Shown: positions 1 to 7,371, counted from the stretch's first letter. The stretch: 10,095 nt of DNA from DASQFQ01 sp038238015 (GCA_038238015.1 JBBRYA010000092.1:1-10095), one strand, 5' to 3'. The notes: generated from the sequence alone by a model not told the origin. Program-made: numbers and translations.

Positions 1-138
1 GACGGAACCCTCACCCGCGTCACCCGCGGCATCGTCTCCGTCCGCGACTTCGCCCGCAAGAAGACGATCAGCGTCCGCGCCGGCAACAGCTACCTCGCCC
101 GCGCCACCCGCGCCAGCATCAAGACCAAACGCCCCTGA
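1..138 (+). CDS. 3'-terminal fragment of a secreted FecR-like C-terminal-domain protein (paralog of the gene at 8056)
   Basis: Only the last 45 codons lie inside the window; frame 1 is open from base 1 and ends at TGA 136-138. The visible residues run from DGTLTRVTRG through VSVRDFARKK and ISVRAGNS to a basic tail ending KTKRP. Residues 1-30 match the last 30 visible residues of the gene at 8056-10095 with two substitutions (T to I, I to V), so this is the tail of a paralog, or of the same gene if the sequence closes on itself. By analogy with that gene the protein is probably exported and carries a FecR-like C-terminal domain of unknown role. The fragment is useful because it shows what the truncated right-hand gene is missing: about 15 residues starting YLARATRASIK. 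It faces accC convergently across 173 bp. The coding call is firm; the function is not known. Confidence 0.8.
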   Translation, partial: DGTLTRVTRGIVSVRDFARKKTISVRAGNSYLARATRASIKTKRP

Positions 139-160
139 CGCGCCGAGCGCGTCAGCGCTC
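136..160 (+). terminator. Overlapping alternative hairpins at the stop codon of the left-edge gene
   Basis: TGACGCG (136-142) pairs perfectly with CGCGTCA (148-154) around a 5-nt loop; the stem starts on the TGA stop itself. A second perfect stem, GAGCGC (145-150) with GCGCTC (155-160) around GTCA, overlaps the first, so only one can form at a time. Neither is followed by a T-run, so this is at best a non-canonical terminator or an RNA-end stabiliser. Terminators without a U-tract are common in GC-rich actinobacteria. Confidence 0.4.
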
Positions 161-174
161 CGGGCGGCCGTTCC

Positions 175-200
175 GCGCTTTCGCTTCGCGGCGAAGGCGC
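175..200. terminator. 10-bp hairpin in the convergent gap between the left-edge gene and accC
   Basis: GCGCTTTCGC (175-184) pairs with GCGAAGGCGC (191-200) across the 6-nt loop TTCGCG; nine pairs are Watson-Crick and one is G-U. It sits 37 nt past the stop of the left-edge gene and about 110 nt past the accC stop, so it could end transcription from either side. No T-run flanks it on either strand. The rest of the 139-311 gap shows no further convincing element. Confidence 0.45.
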
Positions 201-311
201 TGCTTCGACGGGTCCACAGGCGGACGGCCGCGGGTTGGCGCCGTTGTCGCTCGGGCGCGCGACGTTGAGCCCGAGGGCTGGATGGTCGATCGCGGCCTCG
301 CGGGACAGCGC

Positions 312-1691
312 CTACGACGCGTCCGCTACCGCCGCCGCGGCCTCTTCGGCCATGAACTCCTCGATGAACCCCGTGGTGACGTCTCCGGAGCGGAAGCGCT
401 CGTGCGCGAGCACCCGGAGGTGGAAGGGAATCGTGGTCTTCACCCCACGGCCCTCGATCTGGAACTCCGACAGCGCCCGCTCCATGCGCTCGATCGCCGC
501 CAGCCGGTCGGGCGCCCACACGATCAGCTTGGCGATGAGCGAGTCGTAGTAGGGGGCGATCGTCCAGCCCGCGTAGCAGTGGGAGTCGACGCGCGTCCAC
601 GGCCCGCCGGGCGCGACGTAGGTGTCCAGCCGTCCCGCCGCGGGGGCGAAGTTGCGCTCGGGATCCTCGGCGTTGACGCGGCACTCGATCGCGTGCCCGC
701 GCAGCGTGACGTCGTCCTGGGTGACCGACAGCTTCTCGCCGCTGGCCACGCGCAGCTGCTCCTGGATGAGGTCGACGCTGGTGACCATCTCGCTGACCGG
801 GTGCTCGACCTGGATGCGGGCGTTCATCTCCATGAAGTAGAGGGAGCCGTCCGCGTCGAGCAGGAACTCCATCGTGCCCGCCCCCGTGTAGCCGACCGAC
901 AGCGCCCCGGCCACCGCCTTCTCGCCGATGTCGCGGCGCGCGTCCTCGGTGAGGTGGATCGACGGCGCCTCCTCGATCAGCTTCTGGTGGCGGCGCTGGA
1001 CCGAGCAGTCGCGCTCGCCCAGGTAGACGCCGCTGCCGTGGCCGTCGCAGACGATCTGCACCTCGGTGTGGCGCGGCGCGGGCAGGTAGCGCTCGATGTA
1101 CACGCCGCTGTTCTTGAAGATGGCCTGCGCGGTGGCGCGCGTCTGCGTGTACAGCCCGGCCAGGGCCGCGTGGCTCCAGACCACGCTCATCCCGCGCCCG
1201 CCGCCTCCCGCGACCGCCTTGATGATCACCGGGTAGCCGATCTCGTCGGCGATCGCCTGCGCCTCGTCGGAGGTGCCCACGGGCTCGATCGTCCCCGGCA
1301 GCAGCGGGAGGCCGGCCCTGCTCATCAGGTCACGGGCGGTGGCCTTGTCGCCGACCTTCTCCATCACCTCGGGCGTCGGCCCGATGAACGTGAGGTCCGA
1401 GTCCGCGCAGATCTCGGCGAAGTAGGGATCCTCGGACAGGAAGCCGTAGCCCGGGTGGATCGCCTGCGCGCCCGTGTTCAGCGCGGCGCCGATGAGGTTC
1501 GGGATGTGCAGGTAGCTGCGGGCGGCGTTCGCCGGGCCGATGTGCACGGCCTCGTCGGCGAAGCGCACGACCGCGGACTCGGCGTCGGCGGTCGAGTAGA
1601 CCGCGACGGTCTTGATGCCCAGCTCACGGCAGGCGCGCGCCACCCGGAGCGCGATCTCGCCGCGATTGGCGATGAGGACCTTGTCGAACAC
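312..1691 (-). CDS. accC: Biotin carboxylase subunit of acetyl-CoA carboxylase
   Basis: 459 residues, against about 450 for E. coli AccC. The enzyme uses ATP and bicarbonate to carboxylate biotin on AccB in the cytoplasm, the first half-reaction of malonyl-CoA synthesis. The N-terminal domain opens with KVLIANRGEIA (4-14). The ATP-grasp domain has K116, K159 and the glycine-rich loop GGGGRGM (162-168). The metal and catalytic segment MEMNARIQVEHPV (287-299) holds E288, N290, R292 and E296, and R338 lies in ECRVNAEDP; these numbers coincide with the E. coli active-site residues. A291 replaces the threonine usual in that segment. The C-terminal biotin carboxylase domain fills the remainder. The start is GTG (1691-1689) with a strong GGAGGA 4 nt upstream. 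It is the last gene of the operon, 19 nt after accB, and ends at TAG 314-312. The protein is long enough only for the carboxylase, so it is not the biotin-carrying AccA3-type fusion of mycobacteria. Confidence 0.97.
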   Translation of the reverse strand: MFDKVLIANRGEIALRVARACRELGIKTVAVYSTADAESAVVRFADEAVHIGPANAARSYLHIPNLIGAALNTGAQAIHPGYGFLSEDPYFAEICADSDLTFIGPTPEVMEKVGDKATARDLMSRAGLPLLPGTIEPVGTSDEAQAIADEIGYPVIIKAVAGGGGRGMSVVWSHAALAGLYTQTRATAQAIFKNSGVYIERYLPAPRHTEVQIVCDGHGSGVYLGERDCSVQRRHQKLIEEAPSIHLTEDARRDIGEKAVAGALSVGYTGAGTMEFLLDADGSLYFMEMNARIQVEHPVSEMVTSVDLIQEQLRVASGEKLSVTQDDVTLRGHAIECRVNAEDPERNFAPAAGRLDTYVAPGGPWTRVDSHCYAGWTIAPYYDSLIAKLIVWAPDRLAAIERMERALSEFQIEGRGVKTTIPFHLRVLAHERFRSGDVTTGFIEEFMAEEAAAAVADAS

Positions 1692-1695
1692 TCGC

Positions 1696-1701
1696 TCCTC
1701 C
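1696..1701 (-). promoter_or_regulatory. Shine-Dalgarno of accC
   Basis: GGAGGA on the minus strand, 4 nt (GCGA) before the GTG at 1691-1689. No ATG with a comparable site precedes MFDKVLIANRGE, so this decides the GTG start. Confidence 0.8.
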
Positions 1702-1710
1702 GGTCCGTGG

Positions 1711-2241
1711 CTATTCGTCGTCGACGGGCTCGATGTGCATCAGCAGCTGCTCGTACTCCACGGCCTGCCCGTTCTCGGCCACGATCTTCACGATCTTCCC
1801 GCTGGTGGTGGCCTGCACCTCGTTCATCAGCTTCATCGCCTCGACGATGCCCACCGCCTGGCCGGCCTCGATGACGTCGCCGACCTCGACGAAGGCGTCG
1901 CTGCCCGGGGATGAGGAGCGGTAGAACGTGCCGACCAGCGGCGCGGTGATCGCCTGGCGCCCGGTGGGCGCGGCGGCGTCGCGGGCACCGCCGAGCGAGC
2001 CGGCGCCGATGGTGGGCATCACGCCCGACCCGCGCCGCGAGATCGGGAGGTCCACGGGCGGCGCCGCCGCCGGCACCGCCGCGGGGTCGCGCTCGATCTC
2101 GATGCTGGTGCCGCCGGCGGCGACCGCGAGGCGCTGCACGCTGGAGCCCTCCAGCCGCGCCATCAGCGACCGTGCCTCCGCCCACACCGACGCGATCAGC
2201 TCGGCGTCGGCGTTGCCGCTCTTCTTGTCAGCGTCGCTCAT
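1711..2241 (-). CDS. accB: Biotin carboxyl carrier protein of acetyl-CoA carboxylase
   Basis: 176 residues, slightly longer than E. coli AccB (156). The protein carries covalent biotin between AccC and the carboxyltransferase. Residues 1-50 are a charged N-terminal segment; 52-95 form an Ala/Pro/Gly-rich flexible linker; 97-176 form the biotinyl domain. The biotinylation motif EAMKLMN (134-140) puts biotin on K137. APLVGTFYRSSSPG (100-113) is the typical start of the AccB lipoyl-like fold. The ATG (2241-2239) overlaps the accDA stop in the sequence ATGA, indicating translational coupling, and AGGAGA lies 3 nt upstream at 2250-2245. The same reading frame stays open far upstream inside accDA, so an automatic caller could start it much too early; only this ATG has a ribosome site and begins the family-like sequence. 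Stop TAG at 1713-1711; accC follows after 19 nt. Confidence 0.96.
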   Translation of the reverse strand: MSDADKKSGNADAELIASVWAEARSLMARLEGSSVQRLAVAAGGTSIEIERDPAAVPAAAPPVDLPISRRGSGVMPTIGAGSLGGARDAAAPTGRQAITAPLVGTFYRSSSPGSDAFVEVGDVIEAGQAVGIVEAMKLMNEVQATTSGKIVKIVAENGQAVEYEQLLMHIEPVDDE

Positions 2242-3950
2242 TGGTCTCCTATGGGGTCGAGGGTCGGCTGGCTCTCGGCCGTGCCGAACATCCGGAAGCG
2301 CGCGTAGCGCTGGCTGAGCAGCTCGTCGACCGGCAGCGCCACGAGCTCGTCCAGCGTCTCGACGACCGCCCGCTTGAGGTTCGCCGCGGCGGCGTCGTGG
2401 TCGGTCTGCGCTCCACCCTCGGGCTCGCGCACCGCCGCGTCCATCACCTTCAGGCGGATCAGGTCGGGCGCGGTGAGCCGCAGGGCCGCCGCCGCCTGCG
2501 GGGCCTTGGAGGCGTCCTTGAACAGGATCGTCGAGCAGCCCTCGGGGCTGATGACGGAGTAGTAGCTGTTCTCGAGCATGAGGACGCGGTCGGCGGCCGC
2601 CAGCGCGAGCGCTCCGCCGCTGCCCCCCTCGCCCGTCACCACGGTCACGCTCGGCACCGGGAGCCGCGACATCTCGAGGATGCTCTCGGCGATGGCGATC
2701 GACTGCCCGCGCTCCTCGGCCTCCAGCCCCGGGAACGCGCCGGGCGTGTCGACGAGCGCGACGATCGGCATCCCGAAGCGCGCCGCGTAGCGCATCAGCC
2801 GCAGCGCCTTGCGGTAGCCCTCGGGGTGAGGCATCCCGAAGTTGCGGTGCACCATCGTCTGCGTGGTGTGGCCCTTCTGGTGGCCGACCACCATCACCGT
2901 GCGGCCACCGATGCTCGCCAGCCCGCCGACGATCGCGGCGTCGTCGCGGTAGAGCCGATCGCCCTTGAACTCGACGAAGTCGTCGCACATCCGCTCGATG
3001 TAGTCGAGCGTGTGCGGGCGCTGGATGTCGCGCGCGAGCTGCACGACGTCCCACGCCGGGCGGGCCTCCAGGGCGTCGGGGTCGGTGACCGGCGCCTGCG
3101 CCTCGGGACCGGACGCCTCGAAGCGCGGCTCGGCCGCGGCGGCACCCCCGGCGTGCATCTTGAGGACCTTGCGGATCGTCTGGCGCAGGTTCTCGCGCGG
3201 CTCGACCACGTCGAGCTGGCCCTTCTCCATGAGGAAGGCGGCGGTCTGGAAGTCGTCGGGCAGCGTCTGGCGGATCGTCTGCTCGATCACGCTGCGCCCG
3301 GCGAAGCCGATCCGCGTCCCCGGCTCGGCGACCAGCAGGTCGCCCAGCGTGGCGAACGAGGCGCTGACGCCGCCGAACGTCGGGTCGGTGAGCAGCGAGA
3401 TGTAGAGCACCCCGGCTTCCCGCAGCCGCGCGACGGCCTGGCTGGTCTTGACCATCTGCATCAGCGACACGGCGCCCTCCTGCATGCGCGCGCCGCCCGA
3501 GGCGGAGATGGCGATGAACGGGACTCTGCGCTCGAGCGCCAGCTCGGCGCCGCGGGTGATCGACTCCCCCACCGCGCCGCTCATGCTGCCGCCGATGAAG
3601 CCGAAGTCGATCATCGCCACGACGACCGGGTGACCGTCCGCCGTCCCGGTGCCGTAGACCGCCCCCGAGGGGTGCCGGCTCTTCTTCTGGGCTGCGGCGA
3701 TGCGCTGGGGGTAGGGCTTCGTGTCCGCGAAGGAGAGGAAGTCGATCGGCGCGATGTCCTCGCTGAGATCCTCGAAGCTGCCCGGGTCGAGCAGCTGCTC
3801 GAGGCGCTCGGGGATGCGCAGCCGGAAGTGGTAGTTGCACTCCGGGCAGACGCCCAGATTGCGCTTGAGGTGCTTGTGGTAGATGAACGCCTCGCAGTTT
3901 GGGCACCGGGCCCACTGCGCTTCGGCGGCGGCCTCGGCGACGGCGGCCAT
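2238..3950 (-). CDS. accDA: Acetyl-CoA carboxylase carboxyltransferase, fused beta-alpha subunits
   Basis: 570 residues joining what are two proteins in E. coli. It moves the carboxyl group from carboxybiotin-AccB to acetyl-CoA, giving malonyl-CoA. The AccD half (about 1-265) begins with a zinc ribbon of four cysteines, C16-x2-C19 and C35-x2-C38. It carries SASGGARMQEG (149-159) and LTDPTFGGVSASFA (187-200), crotonase-fold motifs of the beta subunit. An Ala/Pro/Glu linker spans about 266-296. The AccA half (about 297-570) has GHQKGHTTQ (356-364), RRNFGMP-like HRNFGMPHPEGYRKAL (368-383), DTPGAFPGLEAEERGQ (401-416), GEGGSGGALAL (440-450) and YSVISPEGC (464-472). It lacks roughly the first 70 residues of E. 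coli AccA, the helical part ahead of PWQIAQLAR. The ATG at 3950 lies 1 nt after the TPR gene stop, with only a weak GGGG upstream, so translation probably relies on coupling. The stop overlaps the accB start. Confidence 0.96.
   Translation of the reverse strand: MAAVAEAAAEAQWARCPNCEAFIYHKHLKRNLGVCPECNYHFRLRIPERLEQLLDPGSFEDLSEDIAPIDFLSFADTKPYPQRIAAAQKKSRHPSGAVYGTGTADGHPVVVAMIDFGFIGGSMSGAVGESITRGAELALERRVPFIAISASGGARMQEGAVSLMQMVKTSQAVARLREAGVLYISLLTDPTFGGVSASFATLGDLLVAEPGTRIGFAGRSVIEQTIRQTLPDDFQTAAFLMEKGQLDVVEPRENLRQTIRKVLKMHAGGAAAAEPRFEASGPEAQAPVTDPDALEARPAWDVVQLARDIQRPHTLDYIERMCDDFVEFKGDRLYRDDAAIVGGLASIGGRTVMVVGHQKGHTTQTMVHRNFGMPHPEGYRKALRLMRYAARFGMPIVALVDTPGAFPGLEAEERGQSIAIAESILEMSRLPVPSVTVVTGEGGSGGALALAAADRVLMLENSYYSVISPEGCSTILFKDASKAPQAAAALRLTAPDLIRLKVMDAAVREPEGGAQTDHDAAAANLKRAVVETLDELVALPVDELLSQRYARFRMFGTAESQPTLDPIGDQ
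2245..2250 (-). promoter_or_regulatory. Shine-Dalgarno of accB, inside the end of accDA
   Basis: AGGAGA on the minus strand, 3 nt (CCA) before the ATG at 2241-2239. It lies within the last codons of accDA and fixes the accB start, because the frame is open well upstream. Confidence 0.7.
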
Positions 3951-3951
3951 C

Positions 3952-4821
3952 TCAGAACCCCAGCTCTTCGCCGAGGATCCGGCGGTATTCGGTGAGCGAC
4001 TCCTGCAGGACGGCGTCGGCCTCGGCGCGCCCGGCGACGGGATTGCCCCGGGGCCCGACCGCCTGGCCGGCGAAGAAGCCGAGCACGGCCTCGGTCCGGC
4101 CCGAGGGGTCGATGCGCAGCGCCTCCTGCGCGAGCTCGAGCGCGCGCGCCCAGCCCTCCCGGCGCAGCTCCGCCTGCATCATGCCGTGGAGCGCGTAGAC
4201 GTCGCGCTCGGGCTCGTCGTCGCTCTCGCGCAGCCGCGAGAAGGCGGCCAGCGCGTCGTCGGCGCGGTCGAGCTCGAGATCGAGCTCGGCCACGTCGAGC
4301 GCGGCGAGCGCGTCGTCCGGGTCGCCGTCGGCAAGCGTCTGCGCGGCGGTGCGCGCCTCGTCGAGGCGGCCGGCGCGGCGGTGGAGGTCCACGAGGCTGC
4401 GGAGGCTCGCGCGATCGCCGGGGTCGAGCTCGACGGCGCGCGCGAGCGCGGCGGCCGCCTCCTCGTCGCGCCCGGCGGCGCGGGCGCTCTGGCCGAGGTC
4501 GACCTGCGCGGCGGCGTCGTCGGGCCGCAGCTCCACGGCCTTGCGGAACGCGTCGGTGGCCTCCTGCATGCGGCCCTCGGCGGCCAGCGCCTGGCCGAGG
4601 TCGTGCCAGCCGCGCGCGTCGCCGGGGTCGAGGTCCGCGGCCCGCGTCAACAGCGAGACCGCGTCGTCGGAGGCCAGCTCGACCCCCGACTTGCCCGCCA
4701 GGCGCAGGAGCTCGAGGTCGTCGGCGTTGAACTCGAGCCCGGTCATCGACATGCGCCGCGCGCGCTCGAAGTCGCCGGTCTCGAAGCCCTTGCGCGCTTC
4801 GTCACGCGGATCGTCAGTCAC
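3952..4821 (-). CDS. Tetratricopeptide-repeat protein, first gene of the acc operon
   Basis: 289 residues, rich in Asp, Glu, Ala and Arg, with no signal peptide or membrane segment, so cytoplasmic. About six or seven tandem 34-residue TPR units can be placed: roughly 36-69, 70-103 (best, with WHDLGQALAAEGRMQEATDA), 104-137, 138-171, 172-203 and 208-241, plus a weaker one at the N-terminus. TPR arrays bind other proteins; no catalytic motif is visible. The C-terminal 45 residues are not obviously repeats and end in a helix-like stretch EYRRILGEELGF. The start is GTG (4821-4819) with GGAGAGGA 4 nt upstream; the stop lies 1 nt before the accDA ATG, so the two genes should be co-transcribed and coupled. 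The placement suggests a scaffold, assembly or regulatory partner of the carboxylase, but that is inference. The exact family is not recognised. Confidence 0.85.
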   Translation of the reverse strand: MTDDPRDEARKGFETGDFERARRMSMTGLEFNADDLELLRLAGKSGVELASDDAVSLLTRAADLDPGDARGWHDLGQALAAEGRMQEATDAFRKAVELRPDDAAAQVDLGQSARAAGRDEEAAAALARAVELDPGDRASLRSLVDLHRRAGRLDEARTAAQTLADGDPDDALAALDVAELDLELDRADDALAAFSRLRESDDEPERDVYALHGMMQAELRREGWARALELAQEALRIDPSGRTEAVLGFFAGQAVGPRGNPVAGRAEADAVLQESLTEYRRILGEELGF

Positions 4822-4825
4822 GAGG

Positions 4826-4833
4826 TCCTCTCC
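4826..4833 (-). promoter_or_regulatory. Shine-Dalgarno of the TPR gene
   Basis: GGAGAGGA on the minus strand, 4 nt (CCTC) before GTG 4821-4819. It supports the GTG start of MTDDPRDEARK. Confidence 0.6.
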
Positions 4834-4895
4834 ACTCGGGCATCGGTATGGGTCCTGATCTGAGCGGTCATGGAGCGTGCCGCGAGACCGGGCTC

Positions 4896-4925
4896 ATCCT
4901 CTTCGATCCGCGCCGTCGGCGTCAA
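4896..4925 (-). promoter_or_regulatory. Candidate sigma-70-type promoter of the TPR-acc operon
   Basis: On the minus strand TTGACG (4925-4920) is followed after 18 nt by GAGGAT (4901-4896). The -35 matches TTGACA at five of six positions; the -10 keeps only A2, A5 and T6. It lies between the xfp hairpin and the TPR start, giving a leader of about 65-70 nt. The -10 is weak, so this is a candidate only; read-through from xfp is the alternative way to transcribe the operon. Confidence 0.35.
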
Positions 4926-4931
4926 GGCTCC

Positions 4932-4954
4932 GAACGCGATTCCGTGTCGCGTCC
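4932..4954 (-). terminator. Hairpin 4 nt downstream of the xfp stop
   Basis: On the minus strand GGACGCGA (4954-4947) pairs with TCGCGTTC (4939-4932) around the 7-nt loop CACGGAA; seven pairs are Watson-Crick and one is G-U. It begins 4 nt after the xfp TGA. No T-run follows, so it is a non-canonical terminator or partial attenuator between xfp and the acc operon. It lies just upstream of the candidate -35 of the operon. Confidence 0.45.
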
Positions 4955-4958
4955 GGCC

Positions 4959-7361
4959 TCATCCCTGCCACGTCCACTCGAGGATCTCGGGCGGGTCGTT
5001 GCCCGCGACGACGACGTACTCGAGGTTCTCGGCCAGCTTGGCCTCGAGCCGGGCGATGATCTCGCTCGAGCCCGTGAACGACCGGACCGCGAACTCCCCG
5101 GAGGCCGAGCGCACGCTCTCGCGCAGCGCCTTGTCGGAGCGCTTGAGCGCCTCGATGGCCAGCTGGTAGCGATCGACCCCGTTCATCGCCAGCAGCGCGA
5201 ACGGTGTGGTCGTGGTGCCCTCCTCGACGTACCCGCGCACGTGGAAGCGCTCCACGTGCGGGCGGTGGTGCGTGAGCTGGTGGATCGCCGACGGGTAGCC
5301 GTGGAAGTTGAAGATCACCGGCCGGTCGGCGGTGAACGTCTCGACGAACTCGTCATCCGAGAGGCCGCAGGGATGGCCGTGGGCGAGCGAGAACAGGTTG
5401 GTCACGTTGACCACGCGGACCCGTAGGTCAGGCACCTCCTCACGCAGGATCTTCGCCGAGGCGAGCGTCTCGATCGTCGGGATCGTGCCCGCGCACGCGA
5501 GGATCACGTCGGGCTCATCGACGACGGCCTCGCTGCCGGCCCAGGCCCAGGTCGAGCACCCGCGCTCGCAGTGGGCCTTGGCCTCCTCCATCGTCAGCCA
5601 CTGCGGGAGCGGGTGCTTGGAGGCGATCACCAGGTTGATCTTGCCCTGGGACTCCAGGCAGGCCTCCATCGTCGCCAGCAGCGTGTTGGCGTCCGGCGGC
5701 AGGTAGACACGGGCGATGTAGTCCTTCTTGTTCAGCAGCGAGTTGATGAAGCCCGGCGCCTGGTGGGAGAAGCCGTTGTGGTCCTGGCGCCAGCCGATCG
5801 ACGACAGGAGCAGGTTGACCGAGGAGACCGGGTCGCGCCACGGCGCCTCGTCACGCGACATCTTCATGAACTTCGCGTGCTGGTTGACCATCCCCTCGAT
5901 GATCGCGATGAACGCCTCGTAGCACGGGACGATGCAGTGGCGGCCGGTCAGGACGTAGCCCTGCAGCCAGCCCTGGCAGTTGTGCTCGGAGAGCACCTCC
6001 ATCACGCGGCCGTCGAGCGCGTGGACGGCCTGGTCCTCCTCGGAGGCCAGCGGCCACTGGAAGGCGTGCTTGGTGTGCGCGAAGACCGCGCCGAGGCGGT
6101 TGGAGGCCATCTCGTCGGGACAGACCATGCGGAAGTTGCGCGCCTCCGCGTTGCGGTCGAAGACCTCCCCCAGGTACTGCCCGAGCGCCTCCATCGCGCC
6201 GGCGTTGGCCCCCGGCTCGGGCACGTCGACGGCGTGCGCGTCCAGCGGCGGCAGGTCAAGAGGCTTGCGCAGGCGCCCGCCGTTGGCCTCCGGGACGGCG
6301 CCCATCCGCTTGTCGCCCTCGGGGCAGAGCGCGAGGAGCTCGTCGCTCGGCACCCCGTCTGCGAAGAGCTCCTCCGGGCGGTAGGAGCGCAGCCAGCCCT
6401 CCAGCGCCGCCAGGTGCTCGGGGTCGCTTCCCGCCTTCATCGCCGGCACCTGGTGCGAGCGCACGGTGCCGGTGATCTTCTCGCCGCCGAGCGTGTCGAT
6501 CCCGGTCCAGCCCTTTTGCGAGCGGAGCACGATCATCGGCCACGCGGGCTTCGAGCGCGGCTGCCCGGAGCGCGCGTCACCCTGGATCGCGCGGATCTCG
6601 GCGTGGGCCTGGTCCAGGGCTCCCGCCATGGCGCTGTCGAGGTCGTCGCCCTCCACGAACAGCGGGTGCCAGCCGTAGCCCTCGAAGAGCTTGGTCAGCT
6701 CGGTGTCGTCCATCGCGGCGAAGATCGTCGGGTTGGCGATCTTGTAGCCGTTGACGTGCAGCACCGGCAGCACGGCGCCGTCGCCCACCGGGTCGAGGAA
6801 CTTCGTCGAGTGCCAGGCGGTCGCGGTGGGGCCCGTCTCGGCCTCGCCGTCGCCGATGATGCAGGCGACGGTCAGGTGCGGGTTGTCGAACGCGGCGCCG
6901 AACGAGGTCGCCAGGGCGTAGCCGAGCTCGCCGCCCTCGTGGATCACCCCGGGGACGACCGGCGCCAGGTGGCTGGGAAAGCCCTTGGGCCAGGAGAAGC
7001 TGCGGATGAGCTGCGTGAGCCCCGCGCGGTCGCGCGTGAGCGCCGGGTCGACCTCCTCCAGCGAGCCCTCGAGCCACAGGTTGGCGAGGTTGGCGGGGGC
7101 GCCGTGGCCCACGCCGGTGACGAGCAGGACGCGCGCGTCGGTCGTCCGGATGAGCCGGTTGAGGCCCGCGTAGACGAGATTGATGCCGGGCACCGTGCCC
7201 CAGTGACCGAGCAGCCGGGGCTTGATGTGCTCGTGCGCGAGAGGCTCCTCCAGCAACACGTTGTCCTGCAGGTAGATCGCGGCGGCGGCGATGTAGTTGG
7301 TCGCGCGGCGGAAGAGCGCGAAGTCTGCAGACAAGGACGAAGAAGCCGGCTGAGCGGACAC
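4959..7361 (-). CDS. xfp: D-xylulose 5-phosphate/D-fructose 6-phosphate phosphoketolase
   Basis: 800 residues, the normal full length of the family (about 790-825). This thiamine-diphosphate enzyme splits xylulose 5-phosphate (and often fructose 6-phosphate) with phosphate into acetyl phosphate and glyceraldehyde 3-phosphate (or erythrose 4-phosphate). Visible family marks: GHWGTVPG (52-59), GVGHGAPAN (83-91), the signature HEGGELGYALA (141-151), the thiamine-diphosphate motif GDGEAETGP (170-178) ending near NGYKIANPTIF (204-214), SHQVP (302-306), LSEH (457-460) and RQDHNGFSHQAPGF (525-538). H53, H86, H141, H303 and H533 appear to correspond to the conserved histidines known from bifidobacterial enzymes. 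The start chosen is GTG (7361-7359) with GGGAGA 4 nt upstream. The frame stays open to 7880, but that extension is antisense to the carbonic anhydrase gene and unlike the family. It is divergent from the carbonic anhydrase gene and shares its promoter region. No acetate kinase or phosphotransacetylase lies beside it. Dual F6P activity cannot be judged from sequence. Confidence 0.96.
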   Translation of the reverse strand: MSAQPASSSLSADFALFRRATNYIAAAAIYLQDNVLLEEPLAHEHIKPRLLGHWGTVPGINLVYAGLNRLIRTTDARVLLVTGVGHGAPANLANLWLEGSLEEVDPALTRDRAGLTQLIRSFSWPKGFPSHLAPVVPGVIHEGGELGYALATSFGAAFDNPHLTVACIIGDGEAETGPTATAWHSTKFLDPVGDGAVLPVLHVNGYKIANPTIFAAMDDTELTKLFEGYGWHPLFVEGDDLDSAMAGALDQAHAEIRAIQGDARSGQPRSKPAWPMIVLRSQKGWTGIDTLGGEKITGTVRSHQVPAMKAGSDPEHLAALEGWLRSYRPEELFADGVPSDELLALCPEGDKRMGAVPEANGGRLRKPLDLPPLDAHAVDVPEPGANAGAMEALGQYLGEVFDRNAEARNFRMVCPDEMASNRLGAVFAHTKHAFQWPLASEEDQAVHALDGRVMEVLSEHNCQGWLQGYVLTGRHCIVPCYEAFIAIIEGMVNQHAKFMKMSRDEAPWRDPVSSVNLLLSSIGWRQDHNGFSHQAPGFINSLLNKKDYIARVYLPPDANTLLATMEACLESQGKINLVIASKHPLPQWLTMEEAKAHCERGCSTWAWAGSEAVVDEPDVILACAGTIPTIETLASAKILREEVPDLRVRVVNVTNLFSLAHGHPCGLSDDEFVETFTADRPVIFNFHGYPSAIHQLTHHRPHVERFHVRGYVEEGTTTTPFALLAMNGVDRYQLAIEALKRSDKALRESVRSASGEFAVRSFTGSSEIIARLEAKLAENLEYVVVAGNDPPEILEWTWQG

Positions 7362-7365
7362 GCGA

Positions 7366-7371
7366 TCTCCC
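7366..7371 (-). promoter_or_regulatory. Shine-Dalgarno of xfp, fixing a GTG start
   Basis: GGGAGA on the minus strand, 4 nt (TCGC) before GTG 7361-7359. It supports an 800-residue product rather than the 973-residue open frame. Confidence 0.7.

Noticed and set aside
282..1874. Long plus-strand open frame antisense to accC
   Set aside because: It is a GC-rich shadow: low-complexity Arg/Val/Asp/Leu sequence with no family likeness, opposite a gene with intact active-site residues.
1711..3915. A 734-residue minus-strand protein ending in the AccB sequence
   Set aside because: The accB frame simply stays open inside accDA. The upstream part is Arg/Pro/Ala-rich nonsense, and the real accB start has its own ribosome site and ATGA overlap.
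2172..3995. 607-codon plus-strand open frame antisense to accDA
   Set aside because: Same kind of shadow. The minus strand encodes both carboxyltransferase halves with all motifs.
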